Positions 52,401 to 63,940 of a stretch of DNA of 64,000 nucleotides are shown here, piece after piece. Position numbers and translations under genes: made by a program. This DNA is from Nautilus pompilius (lineage: Eukaryota > Mollusca > Cephalopoda > Nautilida > Nautilidae): positions 372,001 through 436,000 of the forward strand of contig JACATO010001095.1 in the NCBI GenBank assembly GCA_018389105.1, given 5' to 3'. The notes under the pieces were generated by a model. The model was not told where the DNA came from. It saw only the letters and a program-made list of their open reading frames with translations, and did no database searches. Each line of letters starts with the position of its first letter. Position 1 is the stretch's first letter.

Positions 52401-54835
52401 TCATAGAAGTCAATCAGTCTCAGTCTCTCATGTGCAGAGGTAATATTATTGATGTTCAGTAATTTGTGTATTGTTTTAATGGTGTATTGTGTTCTGTTTG
52501 AAAGCATATACTCAGATGTTTTAAGCCTAAGATTTGATCATCAAATATAACTTTTAGAAAATTTCTGCTGCCTGAATATGAGAAAGAACCTCCTGGTGAA
52601 CACCTGCAAGAAAGCCATGCAGTTAAAGGTGGAGAAGAGAAGTTGCTATCAATATAATTATCTCACTGATTCTAGCTATGTAGAATATGAGTTAAACTTT
52701 TTGTGGAAAAATCTATGAAATGTAAGCTTTCTTGTCCTTTTAGGGTGATCTTTTAAAAGTTATGTAGGTTTGCTGATTTGTTTGTAGTATTCGAACGTAA
52801 TGCTTTATAGGAAAGTCAGACAGATTAACTTCAGATATCTGCAGGTATGCAAATACTGTGTTATGGATTACTTCCAATATGGTTTAGTGTAAATATTGCT
52901 TGTTTGAATATTGTCAGAAAGTTGGTCTCTAAGTCGTTTAGTGTGGTTCTTCATTTGTAATAAACGAAAGAAGCCTGTATTTGTTTCTCTTTCAGATAAT
53001 TGATGAATGTATCCTCTGTGTACATGGAGGCTTGTCACCTGACATCAAAACCATTGACCAGATTAGAACCATTGAAAGAAATCAAGAAATTCCTCATAAA
53101 GGTGCTTTTTGTGATATCCTTTACTTTACAGAATGATCGTCTGTTATATAGAACCAACAGGGTGGGAGTTTGTATTGTAGAAAAAGGTGTACATTACAGA
53201 CTGGCAATCAATAAATATTGTTTTGAAAATGCTGTTTGTGAGTTGTAGAAACTAAGGGATTACTATGGACAAACTAGATATGCTGGATGTAATGTAAAAA
53301 AAAAAAAGCTTGTTGCTATTTTGTTTTGTGGGAATTCAGGGTGTGGAAGAAGGAAGAGCGAACTGAGTTTTGCAAATGTCATCACAGATTTTGTTTACTG
53401 TTCTGTTTTTTATTTTGTTGTTTTGAAATCAATGTTTCTTTAACCCTTGCTACACCTTGTATGGTCAGATCCAGAGGATGTAGAGACCTGGACCATTAGC
53501 CCTCGAGGGGCAGGGTGGCTGTTTGGACCTTACGTCACTAATGAGGTATTGTGCTGTTGCCCTCTCACCTTTGGTGCAGGTTTATTGCTGCTGTTTTACT
53601 GTACCCTGTTTTATGTATATCACAGCTTTGTGTTCACAGATTCTGGTTTTCATTTCAGTTTGTCCTTATAAATAATTTGAAACTCATCTGTCGTGCTCAC
53701 CAGCTGGTTCACGAGGGTGAGTTACACTTTACTGAACTTTCTTTCACTGTGGAAAATAATCAATGAATGAATATTCACAATGCTCCCCCCCCCCTAACTG
53801 ACTGAGGACCAGTTTAATTGCAAATACATTTTCTCTCATGACATGGAAAGGCTCAGTTATTGGGTTTGAGTCATCAACCTTTTGTAGTGATGTTGATTAT
53901 TTAAGAAAGATATCTCTGAAGTGGGGGGGGGAGAGAGAAAGAAAATCTGTCTCACTGTTTAAAAAATACAATTATATTTAAGTGATTCTTTGAAGAATCA
54001 CAAGATTATTCAGAGTAATAGAGAAAATTTTAAAGTGTTGGTATTCCTTTTACCATAGGTGGGTTTTTGATTACTATTGTTAGGTTTAATTCTGAAAATG
54101 ACTTGATTTGGATTTTCAGAATTTTTTTAAAAAGTCCTGTTACTGTTGTGTGTTAATATTATTATGAATACCAAATTTGGGTGACCCCTCATTACTTGCT
54201 GGCCAAAAGCGTATTTGAAATTTTGTCAGAGACAAACATCTTACCTTTGTTACTGCTGCTTGTACGTTTTCACAAAATGATCCTATTTCTATCATCACCC
54301 TGTCAAAAAAAACGTTTTATCAGATAGGAAAATTGATTGAAAATGGTGTTTAGTTATATAAAAAAACAAAAACAATCACCCTAAAAGGAATTATACTTGC
54401 GTCTCATATCTATTTCAATTGCTTAAGACAAATAGCATTTAAGAATGTGAAAAAAAAGTTTTTTTTTTTAAAATTTGTTGAACCAGCTGACAAAGTTGTG
54501 TTCAAGGGGAGACAATTTTCAAATTAAAAAAAATTGCTTAATTTTTGGTGTGGATAATTGAGAGGCTTAGATGTAAGTTACAGCCTGTCTGTGTTCGCGT
54601 TCAGAAATGTTTTCTTTGTTACAGTTTCTATAATTTGTTTTCAGGATACAAGTACATGTTTGACGAGAAGTTGGTTACTGTGTGGTCCGCTCCCAACTAC
54701 TGCTACAGATGTGGAAACATCGCCGCTGTTCTCTCATTTACAGATTCCGAACATAAGGAAGCTAAGTTGTTTCGAGCCGTTCCAGACAATGAGAGAGTCA
54801 TTCCTACCCGATCCACCACACCGTACTTTCTTTAG
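43432..54835 (+). CDS. PPP6C: Ser/Thr protein phosphatase 6 catalytic subunit
   Basis: Ten exons: 43432-43509, 44544-44638, 48481-48546, 49989-50056, 50383-50456, 52136-52215, 52996-53113, 53454-53545, 53659-53716 and 54645-54835. The product is a PP2A-family metallophosphatase acting with SAPS and ankyrin subunits in cell cycle and signalling control. Metal-site and catalytic motifs are complete: [41 protein letters not shown] and [11 protein letters not shown]; the C-terminus TPYFL ends in the leucine that is methylated in PP2A-like enzymes. All introns are GT-AG except intron 7, which is AT-AC. The exons sum to 920 bp, one short of 307 codons: the exon 1/2 join needs one more base, giving NDLK-KLCDMVC instead of a shift. 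With it the length is 306 residues (human 305). Confidence 0.97.
44639..48480. other. PPP6C intron 2
   Basis: A 3.8-kb intron. It holds a probable Tc1-like relic near 46.1-46.4 kb and a poly-T run at about 46827-46849. Other short ORFs have no recognisable features. Confidence 0.5.
46080..46370 (+). mobile_element. Possible Tc1-like transposase relic
   Basis: Translating from about 46166, [13 protein letters not shown] resembles the NPIEHVWD block after the third catalytic residue of Tc1 transposases. After an in-frame TGA it continues [18 protein letters not shown] and [10 protein letters not shown], like the C-terminal helices. It is heavily decayed, and no inverted ends were found. Confidence 0.35.
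51790..51880 (+). repeat. tRNA-derived SINE head in PPP6C intron 5
   Basis: GGTTCAAATCC (51841-51851) fits the pol III B box consensus exactly. A degenerate A box (TAGCGCACATGG) lies about 30 bp upstream, as in a tRNA-like promoter. No clean cloverleaf forms, so I read it as a SINE head rather than a tRNA gene. Confidence 0.45.
53114..53453 (+). other. AT-AC U12-type intron (PPP6C intron 7)
   Basis: The intron begins ATATCCTTT, matching the U12 donor ATATCCTT exactly, and ends with AC (TGCTAC). TTCTTTAAC (53436-53444) matches the U12 branch consensus TTCCTTAAC at eight of nine positions, and its branch A is 10 nt from the 3' end, within the usual range. Using these borders gives the conserved [12 protein letters not shown] reading. 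The best GT-AG alternative (donor GTGATA at 53111, acceptor CAG near 53468) would delete the conserved CDLVWSD block. Retention of this intron meets a stop seven codons into it. Confidence 0.9.
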
Positions 54836-57800
54836 ATAAGCTTTACCAAACTTCGCTACAATAGAGTGGCAAGCAAGGAATCATTTCAGAATGATCTTGC
54901 TGTTAAACTGCAACAAGGTCACAACTACTACTGGTATGGATGACTTCTCTATGTATGGTGAAGTCGAAGACTGTGTGAAATCCACACAGCAATATTCGAA
55001 CTTAGAGCTCTCTTTCAGGAAGGCCACATGAAAAGAAGCAACGATACACTTGTTTGATAGAGAAAATATATTCTATATAAGGTGAATGACTCCTAAAATT
55101 TTCAAATAAAAAAAAAAAAAACAAACCTACGTTTTATTTTTTTAAATAGTTTCTAAAACAAAAATAGCTGTGTACTCAACTTGTTTTAAGCAGCCGAATA
55201 GCATGTATATTTGATATATAATTAAAATTTTTTAAGTGTTAACTTCCCCCTTTTTTACGTAACTATTTAAGAATAAAATAAAGAATCATCTAAAGGCACT
55301 GAACATTGGCTGCTTGTGAACTTTAAAACACTGCTGTCAACTGTCAGATGACTATGGGCTCTGCTTTTGTGTGTACATTAAAATAGTTTTAGAATATTGC
55401 ATACAAACAAAACTTATTGGTATAACAAAAATATGATAGTTATGTAAATATGTTTTTGTTTTTGTGTGTGTGTGTGTGAAATATAAATGTGTGTTGAAAA
55501 TGTCATCGATAAAGTGAAATTGAAAACTTTTTATACCTTGGAATTTAAACACTAGAGTAATGGCTATACTGAAATATGTATTTTGTATTATCTGAAACTT
55601 GTAATTACCTTCATCGTTGATAAATATGAAACCAAAAGGTAATTAGGAAGTCTGATCAGTGTTGTATTCCTCAGAACCTTCATTTTTTGTTTTGTAATGA
55701 ATTTAAAATAATCTATTTTTAAGATGTTTATTCTATGAAAGTTAGAATTTAAACCCATGGTACTGTACTAATAAAAAGGGGAAGTAACTCTTACCATTTT
55801 AAGATTTAATGATATATCTACGACAATTAACAAGTGTATGGATATACGATACTGAAAACAATTGCAGACTTCTGTATCCGAAATTTATAGTGTGTCATCT
55901 GTTTAAAAAAAAAAAAGTGTGCTCATTTATAAACATGCCAAATGTTATTAAGATGGTTTAAGAGAATATTTGATGACTAGAATCAGTAGGACAGGAAAAG
56001 GTGAATGTTTTTTTTTTTATATTGCTAGACTCTCTTTTTTTTTTTTAAACTTTACACACCCATTTTGTTTGTTTAATTATTTCTTTAAAATAAAATGAAT
56101 TAGAAAAAGTTATCTGTATTCTGTTTGTTTACCTTATTCTGACCAATTTATTTGTATTGGTGATGTCTATCTGTGATTCCTTTGTCCTTGTTCTAAGGTA
56201 GAGGAAATTAAAGATAATAAATATAAACATTCAAAGAGTTCTTTTTTAAAAAAATGTTGCTTTTATTATAAACTTCATTAAGAACTGTTTTGCCACATCA
56301 AGTGAAAATGGTTTCTTTAAAAGATTGTCATCTAATTAACTGATACATTAAAAGAAACTTATCAGAAAGTAAAAACCAGGGTATTTTGAGTTGTGCGCAA
56401 CCAAACTGATATTTTCATCTATTAATCATGCTGTTTTGTTGTTTTTAAGGTTTCTTTTAGAAGTAAACAAAACCATTTATTCGTTCATCTTTGGCAGGCT
56501 TCTTTCTACATGTTATACAAATCATGCAGTCTACAGTATTATCTGGAAAAGGCCTATTTTGTTTTAATTTTTATTTACAGCTCTAATCATGGAAATATGC
56601 CTGGTTGCTTAGTTTCTTTATTATCTACTTGCTTTTTGAATAAAATTACTTCCATGAAACTAAAAGTCTAAGGTTGCTACACTGGTTATCTTTAGAGTTA
56701 AATTTTTGGATCTCTCATTTTCACTTTGTATATCTTACATGTAGCATTCAAAGATAAGAATGATATTGATTCTTTGTCATAGCACAGGTTTTTAAAACCG
56801 TAATGCATAAAAAATGATTGTAGCTAAACTCTGATATGGAATTTCCGTTTGCATTTAGCAATAATAAATTCTTTACTTTTAGAAATAAATATTGGATTAT
56901 AGATTAAATTAATAACAGCTAACTTTAGAGGTGGTTAAAAGTTATTAGACTAGATGGTAACAAACAACACTAAAATTAAGAGAGAAACTTCTAGGAATGT
57001 TTTTAATTTATTTTTATTTAACTTAAACTTTTTTTACAGAATTAGCACAGTCTATAGCTAATTGATATTTATGAAGACTTTCCTTAATGTTTAAAATTAT
57101 TAAGGGCTTTGAATGAGTAGATAGATCTTAATACCGTTATCAAATAATGAAACTGCAGGAAGGCATGATTAAAATTAACTGAATAGCTGGCAAAGCTTTA
57201 TATCAAAATATGCCTTAAATAGAACTGGAATTACCACTAATGGTTGATATTAGCGATGTCAGTCAGTCAAAAAAAAAAATGTTTAATGCCAATTTAAAAA
57301 TTTCTTTACCCTGCAGGTATTTTTGAGGCATGACAGGTTCCTGTCTCCTTGTATTAGCTCAACTATTGCGTTGTCTCTTCCCTGGAGCAGTTTGTGTGCT
57401 GGAGTATTGCATCATCTCTCCAGAGCGAGAAACAAAAGATTCTGCTGCTGAACTTTTAAAACTCCAGCAGAGAGAGAACCTGAAAGTCGCTGCATTGCTG
57501 AAAAACAGCAAGCATGTCAACATTAGAAGACAAAACTAATGGCTTTGTTATTTTTTTTTACAATTATATATATTTTTAACTTAAATATGCTTGCAATACA
57601 ATTTCTTTGTTTTTGTAGCAGAGCAGAATCAATTTTGTAACTAGACTAAACTTCAACTAGTATCGAAAAGTAAGTAAATGAATCTTGTTGATTCTTAATA
57701 TGAGTTATCTCCCTTAGTTGGCTAGTTCCGGTTCCTCGTTATAACTATATATTTAATTTTTAATTTAAAAAAATTAAATCAAAGTCATTTGCTTGAAGTT

Positions 57801-57840
57801 TTCCTCGCATTTTGCTTTGTTTGTCTGGGCTGTTTTTAAA
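54836..57840 (+). other. PPP6C 3' flank / long 3' UTR
   Basis: Candidate polyadenylation hexamers lie at 55105-55110, near 55273 and near 56090. The sequence is AT-rich with no ORF I recognise. An open stretch at 57316-57539 preceded by TTTACCCTGCAG could be an exon but has no family signature. Confidence 0.4.
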
Positions 57841-58700
57841 CCAAGATGGCGGCGGTCGGGTGTATCCTGTGGCTTGCAGAATTGAAGTCGGTTACAGCAG
57901 CGAGAGGGAGATCTGACGACAAGTCTGTTGGGAGTTTGAAGAACAGGTTCAGTTAATGATCAGGCAGGCACCGGTCAAAAAACCACTGCAGCTGTTGAAC
58001 AAGCCCGGCTCTGTATCCAGTGATGGATAAAACCGAAGCCAATTTTCCTACCTCGCAAGAATTCAACAGTTCGTACAATTTTGAAAGTGAGGCTGCATCG
58101 TGGAAGCTGTTATCAGCAGGAGAATTTCGAGCCACTGCCAAGTGGGATTGAAGGCTGTGATGCTGAAGACGGCAGCTATGTGGAAGTTTAGGATTGGTCG
58201 CTTAAACATACGTTTCGTAATAGAATTGACTGTCGGTCTACCTTGTGTAGTTAAACAGGTATTAAACATTGAAACCCGTCGAGGACCTTATAAACACAAA
58301 ACCACAATTTCGCAGTCACTTACGTAAGAAAGACATTTTTACAAAAAAGGGGAGGAAATTATCTAAAGCAAGAAATTGCACCTGTCAATTCTTCAACTTT
58401 TGATTTCGTATCACGAAATTTTTCGCGATATTTAACCACTCAGTGAGAAAATGGCAACTAGGCGTTTAATATTTCCACCGGCTGAACAGAAGAATCTTTA
58501 GAACCCTTCAAAACCAGAAACTGCATTAGATTTCGTAAGAAAACAAACATGCAGTTAATGAAGACAACACTATCTGGAATAATCATCAGTGGAAGAGAAG
58601 AAAATGGCTACCGTAAGGTTATAACGGAAAAGGTAGAGACAGAAGGGTTGGTAAAAAATCGCGTTTCCACGGTAAGAACGCCATATGGACCCCAGCAGCA
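57841..58700 (+). promoter_or_regulatory. Promoter-like, CpG-richer region with YY1-type start
   Basis: AAGATGGCGG (57843-57852) is a YY1-type element often placed at the first ATG of housekeeping genes. From its ATG, 33 codons stay open to a possible donor CAG|GTTCAG at 57947. CpG is clearly more frequent here than in the preceding 3 kb. I recognise no protein; it may be a first exon of a gene extending right of the window or a non-coding transcript. Confidence 0.3.
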
Positions 58701-61189
58701 GCCACATAGCAACTAATGATCGAGAAACTACCTATCCAGCCAATTTTTCGAAAGTTGTCGGTTGCTAAGTGACATAGGGTGGTCATGGGGTCGGATCAGG
58801 GCGTTGTCATGAAAACATAAGATGAAATAAAGGTAAACTCTCCAGCCACTTACAAATATGTTTATAATAGAATTTCAAGTGCGTATATCGCTTAAAATTC
58901 TAATTAGCAGTGTAAAGTAAAAATGTTTTCCTAACACGAGATTGCGCTGAACTTCAGCCAGCAACAAGTATAATGTCGCCTCGCTAGTAAAACAAACAGA
59001 TACCAGAATTTAACAGTATGACAGCAAAATATTTAAACATTTGCCACCATTCGCCGTAAGGCACAAACACAATGTGCAGTGGTTATTTTGAACATTTTAG
59101 AGTTGGCTCACTTGCCTTGAAACTTTACTGAACAACAAATAAATATTATTATTATGAATAATAATAATAATAATCAAAAGTGAAATAAGCCTAATTCTTT
59201 TTTCTTTACACGATCAACGCATATCGCAGTTTCTTAATTTCACATATTCTTTAATAATTGTAGGACAGCAACAGGAAATTTCTACACAAATGTTCCTTGC
59301 TATCTTTCGCCTCTGAGAAAAGCTAAACGACTTCTACTTAAATACAGAAACAAAGAAGCTACTAAATTTCAAAAGAAAGGAAAAGTTGTATCAGCAGACC
59401 AGACTGATTGTCTGTTCTACACGAAGACTTCTGCCCTCAGTTGATGTCTCTAACATTTAAACTAATTTTCAAAGAAATTCGCATTTTATTCGAAGGATAT
59501 TTGCCGTCAGGTATTCAAGGCCCCAGATCTTTACAGGCAGTTACTACTGTATGGCCGCCACAAACCAACTACGTCAGAAGGATGTTTGCAATCATAGTTA
59601 TGGGGGGGGGGGGGGATAACCAAAAAAACATCCTTCTCCAAAAGAGTAACTGGATGCTGCTCAGCAGAGAAATGTGACAAGCAGGTCTAACTCGGAGCAG
59701 CCAGCGAGGCAGCCTTTGTCCGGGTTTGATTCCTGCCTTCACTCACTAACGAACTAACGAGTCGAGCGCAATTACAAAAATAAGGTGACTACAGAAAATG
59801 TCTAATTTGATTGTTGGTTGTGAACAATATTGCCATGTAACATCGTATCGCACGGAGAAGCTATTATCTCTGAACCTAAATGTCTGACCCATCTTACACT
59901 CAGATAAAATTTACAAAATCAATACGTTTTGAAACATTAAAAAAAGCTCCTGTTATGCAGATTTTGTGTCATTTGCGTCGAGTAATGGGATAGATTGACC
60001 TCATATGCAATAAACCTAGAAGTTAGTCGCATTTTCTTCTGGACTACAATTAGAGACCCGAAAGAGTTTTCTGCAGGTGCTGTTGTTAGGTTTTCTGATG
60101 TTGGATAACAACTTCTCTTAACTAAGCTTTAAATAGCGCAGTGGACCTCTCCCTTCACAATATCCATACATCGTTTAATTATAAGTATCTCCCGCATTGC
60201 TTTTAGTTTATATACGCTGTTTTTTTTTTAGTAAAGAAGTTATAAATTAGTGTTTCTGAACACTGGTATGCTTAGCTAACTTTTTCACACAATGAAAGAC
60301 AACTCAAAAAAATAAAGGGAAACAAACACGGTAGACTATTAAAGAGTACAATCCTGTTTCTCGATCATGAAAATGGGTGCTTTAATTTTCCTTATTCTTG
60401 TTTTATTGGCTGCAAACAGTTGAAGAGAAGAAATGTTTTCAGTAACTGGTTTCTGCGTTGGCTCAGATGTTCAAAGATCTCCATTGAAATCAAACAGTGA
60501 GGCCTATGAACAATGAACAGACTTTTCAGTATTTTCTGAATTTAAGGTATATGAACCCTTTTGAAATTTATTGAAGATTTAGGATGTGCAAATAGTACGG
60601 AGCGACACGAGAAAGCAGTATAAAATTTAAAGGTGATCCGTCGCCTTTTATCCGAATATCCGTGGTAAGAAATATATCGCTTGAAAAACAAAACAAAAAT
60701 GTGAAAATTAAAGCTGTAATATCTTTTGCCATAACGATTAAGCGGTAAATAAAGAGCCAAGGGGGATTTAAAGCGTTCCTGTCTGTCTTATCGTTCAATA
60801 CTCCGCAGCAGAAGACAGTATTAAAATAGTCCAGAATATGAAATAAATTCCAGATTTTCTTGTCGATAGAAGCATGGCTGTTAAGTAATAGAACTGAGAC
60901 TTAAACGAAATCGAACTGCTCCAAACTTTATGAGACAACAAAACGAAACGGAACAAAACAATTTTTTTTTTTTTTTTTTAAATAATATATTGACGTATTC
61001 CCGCAGTGGGATGTGTATTTCTTTTCTTGGCTTAGAAAAGAATTACAAGTAGAAGTTTGCATGCACAGATGTTGAAGTAAATTCTGGCCAATCGCCCTTT
61101 TTAAAACCCGACTAGAGAAGGCGGAGAGCGGTGTGTGTCGGGCAAACATCGGGATAGTGATATCAGCTACACGGAATACGTCGTGATTA
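58701..61189. other. Non-coding stretch
   Basis: Apart from the SINE-like fragment and short (TAA)n near 59145-59175, I see nothing assignable. A plus-strand frame is open from about 59250 to 59443 after ATTGTAG, but it matches no family I know. Confidence 0.4.
59680..59760 (+). repeat. SINE-like fragment
   Basis: GGTTTGATTCC (59723-59733) differs from the B box consensus at one position and follows a GC-richer tRNA-like stretch. A run of 14 G lies nearby at 59602-59615. Confidence 0.3.
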
Positions 61190-61640
61190 GCTCTAATTGT
61201 TTCCAATCTGTTTGTACCGATATGTAAGTGTGGTAGAAACCACCAACAGCCTTTTTGTTGTTGTTTTTGCCTTCTTGATGTTTGCTCTCTTCTCCGCCAT
61301 CTTCAGCGTCTCCGTAGCTCCAGCACGGAGCCGCGCACGCGCCTAATCGAAGTCGTCGGTCTGTTTGTTCTCGTTGGCGCGGGACACCGGACCGGGTTTC
61401 TAGGCATGCCGATAGAACTTATCGGCGGTTTCCTACGGTAGGAAGTCAACACTGGAGCAGGTAGACGCGAACAAATGAGGGAAATGGCCGTTCAATATTT
61501 GTCGATGAATCAAATCCGTCCATTCATTGCGGCCGAACGGCTCGCTAGTCAGCCAGCTAAAATCTGCTTCGAACTTCGGCAAAGAGCGCATATAAAACTG
61601 AAACCAGGTAACGGGGCCGGATCGAATATAAAGTCCGAAA
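61190..61640. promoter_or_regulatory. CpG-rich promoter-like spot, possibly divergent
   Basis: On the complement, AAGATGGCGG (61303-61294) overlaps an ATG that opens 35 codons (61300-61193, MAEKRANIKKAK...), lysine-rich and unrecognised. On the plus strand an ORF from 61475 runs 43 codons to a possible donor CAG|GTAACG at about 61609. The interval between is the most CpG-dense in the window. It may be a divergent promoter; the products are unknown. Confidence 0.3.
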
Positions 61641-61672
61641 TACGAACACACACAAAAACACTCATCTCAGTC

Positions 61673-61674
<2 letters not shown>

Positions 61675-61738
<64 letters not shown>

Positions 61739-61761
61739 GTAGTAGTAGTAGTAGTAGTAGT
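61675..61761. repeat. (TTA)n-(GTA)n microsatellite
   Basis: About 21 TTA units, interrupted once by TATATA, are followed by seven GTA units. Confidence 0.97.
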
Positions 61762-62681
61762 AAAAAACTATACATGCAATTGATTTTTTCTCGTACTCCG
61801 TCTCATTATGTTCGGCTGTATATCTGTCCTGTACTTAGTATAAGATGGCTGACAGATTCGAACCGTTCTCCGTAATAATTTCAACATCTAATACTATTTA
61901 TGACGTAAAGTTGTCGTGAAATAATCATTGTTCAAGACTCCAGAGAAGTACCTTCCAGTACCGAAACGCCGGGGAGCAATTTGTCAAAAATTATAACCCT
62001 GACCGGGAGATTTCTTAAAAACCACGAGAGGAGCAGTCGCCATCTCATTCTGATTGGCGCCAAATCGAATGTAGTTTTCTCGCGGCTATTTCTCCGCCAG
62101 TCCTCCCGGACCGGTAAAACTGTTTTGAAGGGGTTATTATTGTTTTTTTTTAGATAAGAAGTTAGTTACTCTCTCGTTAGATTGATCCGAAAAGTTAGGC
62201 AGGTTTTCCCACAGGTCATCAGTAGAAGGCACCAGACATCAGGAGATGGTGGCCACTAATCACGTATCGTGGCCACCAGGTAGACGGCGTAGATATTTTT
62301 TTTTAAAATAAACAAGTTACGAATTTTTCAAAAAATTTCGCCGCACCTCCGTCTCTGACCTCCTACATCCATTTATATGTAACAAAATAGTAAATGTTAT
62401 CAACTTTATTTCGGGTAAAGTAGATCGTAAAAATACTTATTCAAACGAAACGGATAATTTTTCAACCAAATTTAAATGAGAAAGAAAACTGTTCCTAGGT
62501 CCTTCTTTTAGCAGTTATTTTTGGGAGGTTCAGAACAAACCCATTTTCTCCAATTGCGATTCACAAATTAAAAATTAGTAATCATTTAGCAAACGGAACT
62601 GGACTCTGTCATAATGAGAGCAAGAGCAAGTGATAAGGATTTGTTTCATGTGGCGTCTGGTGTTGATCGCCAACAACTGGC

Positions 62682-62683
<2 letters not shown>
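61762..62683. other. Non-coding stretch before CA array
   Basis: No conserved coding or RNA signal was seen in this AT-rich segment. Confidence 0.4.
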
Positions 62684-62716
<33 letters not shown>

Positions 62717-63352
62717 AGAGACATACGCACAGACACGCATGCACACATACACGCACACACACACACAGACACGCACGCACGCATACATACACGCACACAC
62801 ACACACAGACAACACACACACGCACACATAGACACGCACACACGCACGCATACATGCACACACACAGACACGCACGAACACATACACACACGCAGACACG
62901 CACACACACGCACACACACACACAGAGACACGCACGCACGCACGCATACATGCACACACAGACGCACGCATGCACGGACACATACACAGAGAGAGAGAGA
63001 GACACGCACACATAGACACGCACGCACGCACGCATACATGCACCCACACGCAGACACGCACGCACGCACGGACACATACACACAGAGAGAGAAAACACAA
63101 CGCACACGCACATACACGCGCACACACACACACACACAGACACGCACGGACACATACACACACGCGCACACACACACAGAGACACACGCACACGCACGCA
63201 CGCATACACACACACACGCACACATACACGCACACGCACGCACACATACACGCACACGCACGCACGCACATACACAAGCACACACACAGACACGCACGCA
63301 CGCACGGACACATACACGCGCACAGACACGCACGTACACGCACACGCACACA
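62684..63352. repeat. CA/CGCA/CATA array with higher-order structure
   Basis: About 670 bp of nearly uninterrupted alternating pyrimidine-purine sequence on the plus strand. It is not a plain dinucleotide: blocks such as GACACGCACGCACGCA, CATACATGCAC, GCACGGACACATACAC and AGAGAGAG recur in order, near 62770, 62930, 63015 and 63295, suggesting a longer unit. All six frames are open through much of it; the His/Thr-rich and Cys/Val-rich ORFs are artefacts. Confidence 0.97.
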
Positions 63353-63940
63353 TCAGAGATCGTTACCGCACTAATCTGACCAGCCCCAGTCGGTTTTTGA
63401 ATAGAGAGAGAAATAATAGCAGCTCACATTGGTGTCCATTTGTTCTGACGGTCCACTGAAGTTTCGTGATCGTCAGGGTGTGACCACCAACGAGCGATGT
63501 CGGCAGATCTCGCTAAGTCAGATCTGAGCGACCATAGCCGACAGTTACAGTCGCTTTAACAGACTTATTACTGTGTTTAGTCAACTGCACTGGGCACGAC
63601 TAAAGTACTGCTGTCCTTAGAGTGGACTCGTCGTCAGAACGGTCGGTAGTAAGGTGCCAGCACCACCGCTGAATGTTCAACTAAGAGCAACCAAATTTAT
63701 TTCGCTCAGACCGAGCCGACATCTCAATTCTTTTCCAGTGGCAACTCCGCGAACGCTTTGTAGGTTTTAATGTCCTCCAGTAACAAACAGCATGTGATAT
63801 GAAATATTCCAGATCGTTTCAGACTCCAGACAAAAAAAATTCATCAGTTATTAAATCACACAGGTCTCTATTGTTGACGGTAATAATTAATAAGCGAGCA
63901 GTCTTTTATCACTAGTCATGCGGCAGAGCTGGGTGATAAA
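63353..63940. other. Non-coding stretch, moderate GC
   Basis: Less AT-rich than the window average and with several CpG. I see no ORF or motif I can assign. Confidence 0.4.

Noticed and set aside
53110-53468. GT-AG solution for PPP6C intron 7
   Set aside because: It would remove the conserved CDLVWSD residues; the AT-AC borders keep them and match U12 signals.
57316-57539. Open stretch ending KNSKHVNIRRQN after a pyrimidine-rich CTGCAG
   Set aside because: It looks exon-like, but an in-frame stop precedes its ATG, no partner exons were found and no family is recognised.
59250-59443. Lysine-rich open frame after ATTGTAG
   Set aside because: No start, no recognised domain and no supporting neighbouring exons; may be chance.
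62609-63379. Long His/Thr- and Cys/Val-rich ORFs in several frames
   Set aside because: They are readings of the CA/CGCA simple repeat; every frame is open because the repeat lacks stop triplets.
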